DNA of 64,000 nucleotides, from assembly GCF_003148775.1 (NCBI RefSeq), contig NZ_QGGW01000001.1, positions 310,001 through 374,000 of the forward strand. The letters run 5' to 3'. The position numbers and the translations under genes were made by a program. Below the pieces are notes generated by a model. It was given only the letters and a program-made list of their open reading frames with translations, was not told where the DNA came from and made no database searches. This DNA is from Roseicyclus mahoneyensis (GTDB taxonomy: Bacteria; Pseudomonadota; Alphaproteobacteria; Rhodobacterales; Rhodobacteraceae). Of this stretch, positions 8,743 through 18,022 are shown piece after piece. Numbering within the stretch: position 1 is the first letter of the stretch; each line of letters opens with the position of its first letter.

Positions 8743-9473
8743 TTCAGCCCCAACCGTCCGCCATCGACATATATCGTTTCGCCGGTGACATAGCTGGATT
8801 TGCTCGAGCACAAGAAGGCCACCACGTCGCCGATCTCGCGCGCCGTTCCGACCCGCCCGATGGGCGTGCGCGACATCACGCGCGCCAAGGCCTCGGGGCT
8901 GGCGTTCACGCCTGCCATCATCTCGGTGTCGATGGAGCCGGGCCCGACCGCGTTGACGCGGATGCCATGCGGCGCCAGCGCCAGTGCGGAGGCCTTGGTC
9001 AATTGCTGCACGCCGCCCTTTGACGCGCAATAAGCCGGGATCGCGGGGATCGCCACGACCGCGTTGATGGACGACATGTTGACGATTGCGCCCTTGATCC
9101 CCGCCTTGATCATGCCGTTGGCCGCGCGCTGGGTGGCGGCAAAGACGCTGCGCAGGTTCAACCCGATCACAGCGTCGAAATCCTCCAGGCTGTAGCTCAG
9201 GAAATCGCCGGGCCGGGCAATCCCTGCGTTGTTCACAAGGGCTGCAACCGGGCCTTCCTCGGCCTCGATGGTGTCGAAGACGGCCATCAGCGCGCCGGCA
9301 TCGGCCACGTCGCACACAAAGCCGCGCCCTCCGATGCCTTTGGCCGCCGCATGGACGCTGTCTTTCACATCGGCCAGCATGACCTTGTAGCCGTCTTCGG
9401 CAAGCGCCTCGGCACAGGCAAGCCCGATGCCCTGTGCGCCGCCGGTGACCAGTGCAATCGTTTGATCGGCCAT
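8730..9473 (-). CDS. SDR-family NAD(P)-dependent dehydrogenase
   Basis: Classical short-chain dehydrogenase of 247 residues: glycine-rich cofactor motif TGGAQGIG at about residues 11-18, NNAG near 85, catalytic YCASK near 150, and PG motif (VGPG) after it. I start it at ATG 9473, which has a GAGGGGAG site; the longer upstream frame has no signal. Acidic residues after the second strand (LADVKD) favour NAD over NADP. It lies 58 bases behind gntR on the same strand, so it is probably in its operon and oxidises a sugar or polyol of the neighbouring locus. Substrate unknown. Confidence 0.88.
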   Translation of the reverse strand: MADQTIALVTGGAQGIGLACAEALAEDGYKVMLADVKDSVHAAAKGIGGRGFVCDVADAGALMAVFDTIEAEEGPVAALVNNAGIARPGDFLSYSLEDFDAVIGLNLRSVFAATQRAANGMIKAGIKGAIVNMSSINAVVAIPAIPAYCASKGGVQQLTKASALALAPHGIRVNAVGPGSIDTEMMAGVNASPEALARVMSRTPIGRVGTAREIGDVVAFLCSSKSSYVTGETIYVDGGRLGLNYTV

Positions 9474-9531
9474 ATCGAAAACTCCCCTCGTGTCTGAACC
9501 CGCGCGACCCTGCGGCGGGCGGGCGGCGGTG

Positions 9532-10266
9532 TCAATTCGAAGGGGGGCCGCTGTCGAACAGATCGGCGTGCCGCGCCTTGAGATCGGCCAGTGTGCCAAG
9601 CACCATGCGCAAATGCGCCCGCATCGCGGCCGTTGCGCGATCCGCATCGCGCGACAGGATTGCAGACAGGATGGCGCGGTGCTGGTCCATCAGCCGCCCC
9701 ATATGCGCCCCATCGGCCAGCGGCAGGATGCGCAGCCGATCCAGCGCCGATTTCTCGCGCACCAAGAGCGTTTCGGCACGCTCAAACCCCGTGGCGCGCG
9801 CGATGCAGGCATGAAAGGCATCGTCGAGGCGTTGAAAGCCGTCGGTGTCGCCCTTGGCAATGGCACGGGCCTGATCGCCGAGGTTGGCCTCGAGCGTAGC
9901 GGCATCGTCAGGCGCAAGACCGACCTCGCAGAGGCGCGCGACACAGGCGGTTTCCAGCGCCTCGCGCAGGAATTGCGCCTGCACGATGGCCGCCTCAGAG
10001 ATCGCGGCGACATAGCTTCCGCGCGACGGCCAGGTCACGATCAACCCATCCTCGCGCAAGCGGGTAAAGGCGTCGCGCACCGGCGTGCGGCTCGCGCCAA
10101 AGCGCTGGCCCACCTCGGTTTCCGACAGCAGGCAGCCGGGCGGCAGGTCGGCGCGCAGGATGGCCGATTTCAGCCCGGCATGGATCTGGTCGGCCACGGG
10201 GCGCGCAAGGTCGAGCGGCGGTACGCGCAGGGCGGCGACAGGGTCGGGGCGGGCGGCAAGGGGCAT
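9532..10266 (-). CDS. GntR-family (FCD-type) transcriptional regulator
   Basis: Residues about 20-85 form a GntR winged helix (LLSETEVGQRFGASRTPVRDAF, written here in part as SETEVGQRFGASRTPVRDA), followed by an all-helical FCD ligand-binding domain to residue 244. Start chosen at ATG 10266 because the homology begins there and the divergent promoter region follows. FadR/FCD regulators commonly respond to organic acids or sugar acids, which fits the linked uxuA. It is divergent from the sugar oxidoreductase/ABC operon and a GTATAC-type palindrome lies 28 bases upstream, so it likely controls both directions. Confidence 0.88.
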   Translation of the reverse strand: MPLAARPDPVAALRVPPLDLARPVADQIHAGLKSAILRADLPPGCLLSETEVGQRFGASRTPVRDAFTRLREDGLIVTWPSRGSYVAAISEAAIVQAQFLREALETACVARLCEVGLAPDDAATLEANLGDQARAIAKGDTDGFQRLDDAFHACIARATGFERAETLLVREKSALDRLRILPLADGAHMGRLMDQHRAILSAILSRDADRATAAMRAHLRMVLGTLADLKARHADLFDSGPPSN

Positions 10267-10293
10267 GTCGGCTCCGGGCGGGTGTATCAATCC

Positions 10294-10307
10294 GTATACC
10301 GGTATAC
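10294..10307. promoter_or_regulatory. GntR-type operator palindrome GTATACCGGTATAC
   Basis: A perfect 14-bp palindrome between gntR and the first Gfo/Idh/MocA gene, with a related half site GTGTAT at 10283-10288 and a TTGACA hexamer at 10315-10320. GTATAC-like palindromes are typical FCD-type GntR targets, so this is the likely binding site of the adjacent regulator. Confidence 0.65.
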
Positions 10308-10371
10308 TGGCTCCTTGACAACGCATCACAGGGCTGCGCAACCTGCCCGCGCCAAAGGGGGAGCCATTGCC

Positions 10372-11406
10372 GTGTCCGCGCCTGATCACGTATTGAACGC
10401 CGTGCTGATCGGGGCGGGTATGGTCGCTGCCACGCACACAGCCGCGTTGCGCGACGGGTCCGGCGTTCGCTTGCACGGCGTCTGGTCGCGCAATCCAGAC
10501 AGGGCCAAAGCCTTGGCGGAGCCCGAGGGCGCGCGGGTCTATCCCGACATCAAGGCCATTGCCGCCGATCCGGACGTCGATTTCGCCATCGTGCTGACGC
10601 CGCCCAATGCGCGCGCCGACCTGATCGCGCCGCTTCTGGCTGCCAGAAAGCCCATCTTGATGGAGAAGCCCATCGCCCGCGACGGGGCTGAGGCGCGGGC
10701 GCTGGTGGATCAATGTGCCGCAGCGGGGGTGCCGCTCGGTATCGTGTTCCAGCACCGGATGCGCGCGGCCTCCCGCGCGGCCACCGCACTTGTCGCGGGC
10801 GGAAGTTTGGGCAGGCTGGGGCTGGCCGAGATCGCCGTGCCATGGTGGCGCGATCAAGCCTATTACAATGAGCCGGGGCGCGGCACCTATGCCCGCGACG
10901 GCGGCGGGGTGCTGATCTCACAGGCGATCCACACCATCGACCTTGCGCTGTCGCTGACCGGACCTGTGGCGACAGTTCAGGCGATGACCGCCACCACGCG
11001 CTTTCACAAGATGGAGGCCGAGGATGTGGCCGTCGCGGGCCTGCGCTTTGCCTCGGGCGCGGTCGGTCATCTCACCGCATCGACCGCCAGTTTCCCCGGC
11101 GCGGCGGAATCGATCCGCCTGCATTTCGATGCCGCCTCGCTCCATCTGGAGGCGGGCGTGCTGACCGTAAGCCACCGCGACGGCCGCGTGGAGACCCATG
11201 GCGCGGCGGCCGGCACGGGCGGCGGCGCGGACCCGATGGCCTTCACCCATGATTGGCACCGCGCCGTCATCGAGGATTTCGCCGAGGCGATCCGCACCGG
11301 CCGCGATCCTCTCGTGACGGGGCAGGCGGCCCTTGCCGCCCATGCGCTGATCGACGCCATCACCCAATCGGCCCGCACGGGCCATGTGACCGAGGTTGCT
11401 CCATGA
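10372..11406 (+). CDS. Gfo/Idh/MocA-family oxidoreductase (first of three)
   Basis: NAD(P)-dependent sugar oxidoreductase of 344 residues with Rossmann motif IGAGMVAATH near the N-terminus, the family EKP motif (LMEKPIARD near residue 92) and a C-terminal alpha/beta domain containing HTIDLALSL. Start is GTG 10372, eight bases after AGGGGGAG. Its stop overlaps the ATG of the next oxidoreductase (ATGA). Such enzymes oxidise or reduce a ring hydroxyl of sugars, inositols or glycosides; here the substrate is unknown but the downstream ABC importer and uxuA suggest a sugar acid or glycoside. Confidence 0.88.
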   Translation: MSAPDHVLNAVLIGAGMVAATHTAALRDGSGVRLHGVWSRNPDRAKALAEPEGARVYPDIKAIAADPDVDFAIVLTPPNARADLIAPLLAARKPILMEKPIARDGAEARALVDQCAAAGVPLGIVFQHRMRAASRAATALVAGGSLGRLGLAEIAVPWWRDQAYYNEPGRGTYARDGGGVLISQAIHTIDLALSLTGPVATVQAMTATTRFHKMEAEDVAVAGLRFASGAVGHLTASTASFPGAAESIRLHFDAASLHLEAGVLTVSHRDGRVETHGAAAGTGGGADPMAFTHDWHRAVIEDFAEAIRTGRDPLVTGQAALAAHALIDAITQSARTGHVTEVAP

Positions 11407-12404
11407 AATTCGCTGCCATCGGCATCGACCACCGCCATATCTTCGGCATGAGCGCCAACCTCATGGCCGAGGGGGCCGAGTTTGTCGGCTGGTGGACCGA
11501 TGGCGCGCCCGAACCGCTCGACGGCTTTATCAAGCGCTTCCCCGACGTGCCGCGCGTGGTGGATGCCCAAACCCTGCTCGACGACCCCGAGATCGACCTG
11601 ATCTGCATCTCCTGCATCCCGCGCGACCGCGCCCGTTGGGCCACCGCCGCGATGGAGGCGGGCAAGGACGTGATGACCGACAAGCCCGGCTGCACGACGC
11701 TGGCGCAACTGGCCGAAATCCGGGCGACCCAAGCCAGGACCGGGCGCATCTGGTCGATCGATTTCTCGGAACGCTTCGAGGTTCCCAGCGTCACGAAAGC
11801 CGCCGAACTGGTGGCGGCGGGCGCGATCGGGCGCGTGGTGCAGACCGTGGGCCTCGGGCCCCACCGGCTCAACCGCGCGACGCGGCCCAATTGGTTCTTT
11901 GACCGCGACGCCTATGGCGGCATCCTGACCGATATCGCGTCGCATCAGATCGACCAGTTCCTGTTCTTCACCGGCTCGACCGAGGCCGAGATCACGCTGG
12001 CCACTGCCGCGAACCTCGCCCATCCGGGTGATCCGGGTTTGCAGGATTTCGGCGAGATCGCGCTGCGCTCGGGCACCGGGCATGGCTACATCCGCGTCGA
12101 CTGGTTCACGCCCGATGCTCTGCCCACATGGGGCGACGGGCGGCTGACGATTCTGGGGACGGAAGGGTATATCGAGCTGCGGAAATACGTCGATGTGTGC
12201 GGGCGGGCAGGTACCGATCACCTGATCCTCGTCAACGGCACCCGCTGCGAGGTCATCGACGCATCCGGCGCGGGCATGCCCTATTTCGCGCGGCTGATCG
12301 CCGATATCCGCGACCGCACCGAAACCGCTATGCCGCAGGCGCATGCTTTCACCGTCATGGAACTGGCCCTCAGGGCTCAGGCCATGGCCGAGGGGGGCGC
12401 ATGA
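11403..12404 (+). CDS. Gfo/Idh/MocA-family oxidoreductase (second of three), atypical N-terminus
   Basis: A 333-residue Gfo/Idh/MocA homologue. The N-terminal strand runs FAAIGIDHRHIFGMS instead of the usual GxGxxG, so cofactor binding may be weakened or altered. The central lysine motif is present as TDKPGCT near residue 95, and ASHQIDQFLF marks the C-terminal domain. It is translationally coupled on both sides by ATGA overlaps (11403-11406 and 12401-12404), so it probably acts together with both neighbours, possibly as a hetero-oligomer or in sequential steps. Substrate unknown. Confidence 0.85.
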   Translation: MKFAAIGIDHRHIFGMSANLMAEGAEFVGWWTDGAPEPLDGFIKRFPDVPRVVDAQTLLDDPEIDLICISCIPRDRARWATAAMEAGKDVMTDKPGCTTLAQLAEIRATQARTGRIWSIDFSERFEVPSVTKAAELVAAGAIGRVVQTVGLGPHRLNRATRPNWFFDRDAYGGILTDIASHQIDQFLFFTGSTEAEITLATAANLAHPGDPGLQDFGEIALRSGTGHGYIRVDWFTPDALPTWGDGRLTILGTEGYIELRKYVDVCGRAGTDHLILVNGTRCEVIDASGAGMPYFARLIADIRDRTETAMPQAHAFTVMELALRAQAMAEGGA

Positions 12405-13465
12405 TCGCCGTTGCCATCATCGGGGCGGGGATCGGCCGCGAGCATCTGGCCGGCTACCGCGCGCTTCCCGACCGCTACAATGTGCGCTGGCTGATCGACC
12501 TCGACACCGCCCGCGCGACGGAGGTGGCGGGCGACAGCGGCATCCAGATCGGCACCGCCGTTGAGCAGGCGCTGGACGATCCCGCCGTGACCCTGATCGA
12601 CATCTGCCTGCCGCCGCACCTGCATGTCCCCATGGCCGTCCGTGCGCTTCAGGCGGGCAAGCACGTGGTGCTGGAAAAGCCCATCGCCCCCTCCCTCGCC
12701 GACTGTGACGTGCTGGCCGGGGCCGAGCACACATGCGGCAAGCGCATCTTCCCCGTCTTCCAGTATCGCTACGGCCCCGGCACGGCCGCGCTCGATGCGC
12801 TGAGCGCGGCGGGGCTGGTTGGCAGGCCCCAGGTGGCCGCGCTCGAAACCCATTGGAACCGCGGCGCGAACTACTACGCCGTGCCATGGCGCGGCACTTG
12901 GGCGGGCGAACGCGGCGGCGCGGTTCTGGGCCATGCGATCCACAACCACGACCTTCTGTGCCGCTATTTCGGCAACCCTGCAGGCGTCAGCGCGCAGGTC
13001 GCCACCCGCATCAATCCCATCGAGACCGAGGATTGCGCGGCCATCGCCATCCGCTTCGATAGCGGCGCGTTGGCAACCTCCTCCGTCACGCTGGGGGCTG
13101 CGGGCGACGCCACGCGCCTGCGCCTTGTGTTCGAACATCTGACCGCCACCTCCGGCGATCTGCCCTATGCGCCCGCCGACGGGCCGTGGACCTTCAGCGC
13201 CCGCGATCCGTCGAAACAGCCGCCCGTCGATGCCATCCTCGCCGGTCTGCCCGCACCGAAATCGGGTTTCGCGGGATATCTGGAGGCCATCGCGGATGCC
13301 CTCGACGGGCGCGCGGGGCGCGAGGTGACGCTGGCCTGCGGCCGCCGCTCCATCGAGCTTGTGACAGCCGTTTACGCCGCGGCACGCGCGGGCAAGGAGG
13401 TTGCCTTGCCCTTGCCCCATGACGCAGAGTTCTACCAAGGCTGGCTGCCCGACAAGACGCCTTGA
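12401..13465 (+). CDS. Gfo/Idh/MocA-family oxidoreductase (third of three)
   Basis: A 354-residue member with IGAGIGREH nucleotide motif, LEKPIAPS near residue 93 and a HNHDLLCRYF segment carrying the expected histidine of the active site. Overlaps the second oxidoreductase by 4 bases. Three different paralogues in one overlapping array suggest a multistep redox conversion of one substrate, such as oxidation of a glycoside to a 3-keto form and later reduction. No glycoside hydrolase is in the locus, so a redox-assisted route is plausible but unproven. Confidence 0.87.
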   Translation: MIAVAIIGAGIGREHLAGYRALPDRYNVRWLIDLDTARATEVAGDSGIQIGTAVEQALDDPAVTLIDICLPPHLHVPMAVRALQAGKHVVLEKPIAPSLADCDVLAGAEHTCGKRIFPVFQYRYGPGTAALDALSAAGLVGRPQVAALETHWNRGANYYAVPWRGTWAGERGGAVLGHAIHNHDLLCRYFGNPAGVSAQVATRINPIETEDCAAIAIRFDSGALATSSVTLGAAGDATRLRLVFEHLTATSGDLPYAPADGPWTFSARDPSKQPPVDAILAGLPAPKSGFAGYLEAIADALDGRAGREVTLACGRRSIELVTAVYAAARAGKEVALPLPHDAEFYQGWLPDKTP

Positions 13466-13534
13466 GGCGCGGGGGCGAGGGCCGGATGACAGACGACGAC
13501 CAAGACGATCCAATACCTTAGGGAGGAAACTGGA

Positions 13535-14800
13535 ATGACCCATCTTAAACTGCTTGGAACCACCGCGCTGGCCCTAGGCCTTGCCGCGCCCGCGATGGCG
13601 CAGGAAATCCGCTTCATGTGCTATTCGGACGGCAATGAATGCGAGGTCTACGACGACGTGCTGACCCGCTTCGAGGCCGCCAACCCCGGCGTCGACGTGA
13701 TCGTGGACGTGGTGCCCTATCAGGCGATCCTCGAGAACCTGCCGATCCAGCTGGCCGCTGGCAGCGGGCCGGATATCGCCAAGGTCACGGACCTTGGCGG
13801 GTTGTCGCAGTACTACCTCGATCTGGCACCTTACATCGACCGCGCCTATTGGGAGGCGTCTTTCGGCGACACGCTGGGCTGGTATCGGGGGGCCGCGGGC
13901 GGCGATGCCATCAACGGCATGCACAGCCAGCTGACCATCACCGGCGCCTTCGTCAACGCCACCCTCTTCGAGCAAGCGGGCGTCGAGATGCCGGGCGCGG
14001 ATGCCACCTGGGACGACTGGGCCGAGGCCGCGCGCAGCGTCGCCGCCGCGACCGAGACGCCCTTCCCCATGGCCATCGACCGCACCGGCCACCGCTTTGC
14101 CGGTCCCGCGATCAGCTATGGTGCGGCCATCGTGGCCGAGGACGGCACGCCGACCCTGTCGGACGAGGGCTTTGCCGCCTTCACCGCGCAATTCGTCGAA
14201 TGGAACAATGACGGCACCATGGCGCGCGATGTCTGGGCCGGGCAGGGAGGCGCGACCTATCAGGACGCGGCGCAGGAATTCATCAACGGCGAACTGGTGT
14301 TCTACTACTCCGGCAGCTGGCAGGTGGGCCGGATGGACAGCACGGTCGGCGACCTCTTCGACTGGCAGGTCGTGGGCAGCCCCTGCGGTCCGGCGGGCGT
14401 GTGTTCGGGCATGCCGGGCGGCGCGGGCATCGTCGGCTTCAGCGCGACCCAGCATCCCGAGGTGGTCGCGGCCGTGATCGACTTCCTTGCGCAGGAAGAC
14501 ATCTACGCAGAAGTGACGGCGCGCACCCGCAACCTGCCCGCGCATCTGGGCGTGGCACAAGCGGGCGTGGAGTTCGAGGGCGCATCGCCTGCCGCCGCGG
14601 CCGCCTTGTCGGCCTTTGCTGCCGATCTGGCAGATGTGGCCCCGTCGGCCTTCCGCTATCAGGGCTATGCCAACAACCGCGCTATGTTCGGCATCACCGC
14701 TGAACGTGTCAGCCAAGCCATCGTGGGCGAGCTGAGCGTCGAGGATGCGGTGGCCCGGATGGCCGCCGACCTCGAGGCGGCGCTGGCCGACGCGCAGTAA
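13535..14800 (+). CDS. Extracellular sugar-binding protein of a CUT1-type ABC importer
   Basis: Periplasmic family 1 solute-binding protein, 421 residues, Sec signal with cleavage near APAMAQ. Two cysteine pairs (FMCYSDGNEC near residues 28-35 and SPCGPAGVC near 284-290) probably form disulfides in the periplasm. The ATG at 13535 is preceded by GGGAGGAAAC. First gene of a complete importer (binding protein, two permeases, ATPase) followed by uxuA, so the cargo is likely a hexuronate-containing sugar or a related glycoside. Confidence 0.9.
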   Translation: MTHLKLLGTTALALGLAAPAMAQEIRFMCYSDGNECEVYDDVLTRFEAANPGVDVIVDVVPYQAILENLPIQLAAGSGPDIAKVTDLGGLSQYYLDLAPYIDRAYWEASFGDTLGWYRGAAGGDAINGMHSQLTITGAFVNATLFEQAGVEMPGADATWDDWAEAARSVAAATETPFPMAIDRTGHRFAGPAISYGAAIVAEDGTPTLSDEGFAAFTAQFVEWNNDGTMARDVWAGQGGATYQDAAQEFINGELVFYYSGSWQVGRMDSTVGDLFDWQVVGSPCGPAGVCSGMPGGAGIVGFSATQHPEVVAAVIDFLAQEDIYAEVTARTRNLPAHLGVAQAGVEFEGASPAAAAALSAFAADLADVAPSAFRYQGYANNRAMFGITAERVSQAIVGELSVEDAVARMAADLEAALADAQ

Positions 14801-14804
14801 GGGC

Positions 14805-15857
14805 GTGGCCGAGACCAAGGGGCAGGGCGCAACCGCGCCCGCCCCACCCCCTGAGATGACGGCGCTGCGAGGCGCAGGCGACGGGTTTGCCCTGCGCCTG
14901 ATTTCGCCAGTGATGCGGCTGGTCGAGATCCCGATGATCGCGCTGCAGCGGCTCTTGGGGATCAACCGGCTGGCCTGGGTGTTCCTTGCGCCGAACCTGC
15001 TGTTGTTCGGGCTTTTCGCCTTTCTGCCCGTCATCCTGAACGTGGCCTATGCCACGACGGGCGGGGCCAATGTCATGCTGGCCGACCGCCCGCAGATCGG
15101 CATGGGCAATTTCGAGCGGCTCCTGGATTGCGCCAACCACCTCGACCCCAACACCTGCCGCGAGGACAAGTTCTGGCGCGCGGTGTGGAACACGTTGTGG
15201 TTCGTGACGCTTCAGGTCGGCATCATGGTGGGGTTTTCGCTGCTCACCGCCATCGTGCTGAACGGCAAGATCCGCGCGCGGGGCTTTTTCCGGTCGGTGT
15301 TCTTCTTCCCCGTGCTGCTTTCGCCGGTCGTGGTGGCACTGATCTGGAAATGGATGTTGCAGAGGAACGGCGTTCTGAACGCTTTCCTCGATTGGGCGGG
15401 CATCGGCGGCTACAACTGGCTGGTCGATGCGCAATGGGCCTTTGCCTGGTCGGTGTTCCTGTCGGTCTGGGCGCATATGGGGTTCTACACCCTGATCCTG
15501 CTGGCGGGACTGCAAGCCATCCCCCGCGATGTCTACGAGGCCGCCACCATGGACCGCGCCAGCCCCTGGCGCGCGTTTCGCCGCATCACGCTGCCGCTGC
15601 TTGCGCCCACGATGCTGGTCGTTCTGGTGTTGGCCCTGATCAAGGGCGTGCAGACCTTCGACGAGGTCTATGCCTTCACCGGCGGCGGCCCGGGCACCGC
15701 CACCACCTTCATCATCCAGTATATCTACGAGGAAGGATTTGCGGGCTCCCCGCGCCTGTTCGGCCTGTCGGCGGCTGCGTCCCTTCTGGTTGCCTTCGTG
15801 CTGGTGGTGCTGACGCTGGTGCAGCTCTGGGTCAATAGAAAGAGCGTCGATGGGTAG
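14805..15857 (+). CDS. Sugar ABC transporter permease (MalF-like)
   Basis: A 350-residue inner-membrane permease with six main hydrophobic segments and the EAA loop near EAATMDRASPWRAFRRITLPLL. The start is uncertain: GTG 14805 lies 4 bases after the binding-protein stop and gives a 45-residue polar N-terminal extension, while ATG 14856 would shorten it by 17 residues. A short periplasmic insertion with two cysteines (LLDCANHLDPNTC) follows the first transmembrane segment. The end overlaps the next permease by 8 bases. Confidence 0.88.
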   Translation: MAETKGQGATAPAPPPEMTALRGAGDGFALRLISPVMRLVEIPMIALQRLLGINRLAWVFLAPNLLLFGLFAFLPVILNVAYATTGGANVMLADRPQIGMGNFERLLDCANHLDPNTCREDKFWRAVWNTLWFVTLQVGIMVGFSLLTAIVLNGKIRARGFFRSVFFFPVLLSPVVVALIWKWMLQRNGVLNAFLDWAGIGGYNWLVDAQWAFAWSVFLSVWAHMGFYTLILLAGLQAIPRDVYEAATMDRASPWRAFRRITLPLLAPTMLVVLVLALIKGVQTFDEVYAFTGGGPGTATTFIIQYIYEEGFAGSPRLFGLSAAASLLVAFVLVVLTLVQLWVNRKSVDG

Positions 15858-16902
15858 GACATGGGAGTTCCTGACCGCCACCCGTGGGGGCGCCCGCCTG
15901 CACTGGACTGATTGGGCCAGCTACGGCTACCTTTTCCTTGGCGTCTTCTTGATGTTCTTTCCCGTGGTCTGGCTGGTGCTGTCTTCCTTCAAGACCGAGG
16001 CCGACCTGCAGCGCTACCCGCCCACCTTTCTGCCCTACCAGCAGCAGACCATCACGCTCGACGGCCACGCTGACCCCTTGCCGCTGTTCCGCATAACCGG
16101 CGGCGAGCATGAAGGCATGATCCTTGCGCAACTGCGCCGTGTGGGGCTGCAGGCGCAGATGATCGACCCCGCGAACCCCGAGGAGCGGTTGCAGGTCTCG
16201 ATCCGTGATTACGAGCGGCTGGAGCGCTTCTCGCTTGCGACCGAGAACTATTCCGACCTCTTCGGGCGCTTCAACTTCCTGCTCTATTTCTGGAACTCGA
16301 CCTTCATCACGGTCATGGCCACGCTGATCATGCTCTTGACCAACTCCATGGCCGCTTTCGCGCTGTCAAAGTACCGCTTCCGGGGGCGGACGGTCGTTTT
16401 GCTTCTGGTCATCGGCACGCTGATGATCCCGCAGACGGTGGTTCTTGTGCCTTTGTTCCTGATCGTATCCGAACTGGGCATGTTCAACAGCTTGTGGGGC
16501 GTCATCATCCCGGGTGCGGCCACGCCCACGGGGGTGTTCTTGCTGCGCCAATACATGTTGACCATCCCCGACGAGATCCTGGATGCCGCGCGGATGGACA
16601 AGGCATCGGAGTGGAAGATCTACTGGCGCATCATCTTGCCGCTGTCCGCGCCTGCCATCGCGGTGCTTGCCATCCTTGCGATCATGTGGCGCTGGAATGA
16701 TTTCTTGTGGCCGCTGATCGTGCTGACCCAATCCGAAAACTTCACCCTGCAACTGGCGCTGAATTCGTTTCAGGGCGAGCTTCAGACGCAATGGTCCTCG
16801 CTGCTGGCGATGACCGTGCTGACGCTTCTGCCCATCGCCATGGTGTTCATGTTCTTGCAGAAATACATCGCCACCGGCATCGCTTCGACGGGTGGCAAAT
16901 GA
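15850..16902 (+). CDS. Sugar ABC transporter permease (MalG-like) with large periplasmic loop
   Basis: MalG-type permease. EAA loop around AARMDKASEWKIYWRIILPL. At 350 residues it is about 70 longer than usual: between the first and second membrane segments lies a polar stretch, roughly residues 45-135, including DPANPEERLQVSIRDYERLE. It probably forms an extra periplasmic domain that could contact the binding protein. It is translated from an overlapping start inside the previous permease gene. Confidence 0.88.
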   Translation: MGRTWEFLTATRGGARLHWTDWASYGYLFLGVFLMFFPVVWLVLSSFKTEADLQRYPPTFLPYQQQTITLDGHADPLPLFRITGGEHEGMILAQLRRVGLQAQMIDPANPEERLQVSIRDYERLERFSLATENYSDLFGRFNFLLYFWNSTFITVMATLIMLLTNSMAAFALSKYRFRGRTVVLLLVIGTLMIPQTVVLVPLFLIVSELGMFNSLWGVIIPGAATPTGVFLLRQYMLTIPDEILDAARMDKASEWKIYWRIILPLSAPAIAVLAILAIMWRWNDFLWPLIVLTQSENFTLQLALNSFQGELQTQWSSLLAMTVLTLLPIAMVFMFLQKYIATGIASTGGK

Positions 16903-16939
16903 CAACCGCGCATCAAAAAGCGACGGGGGGAAATAGATC

Positions 16940-18019
<1,080 letters not shown>

Positions 18020-18022
18020 AAG

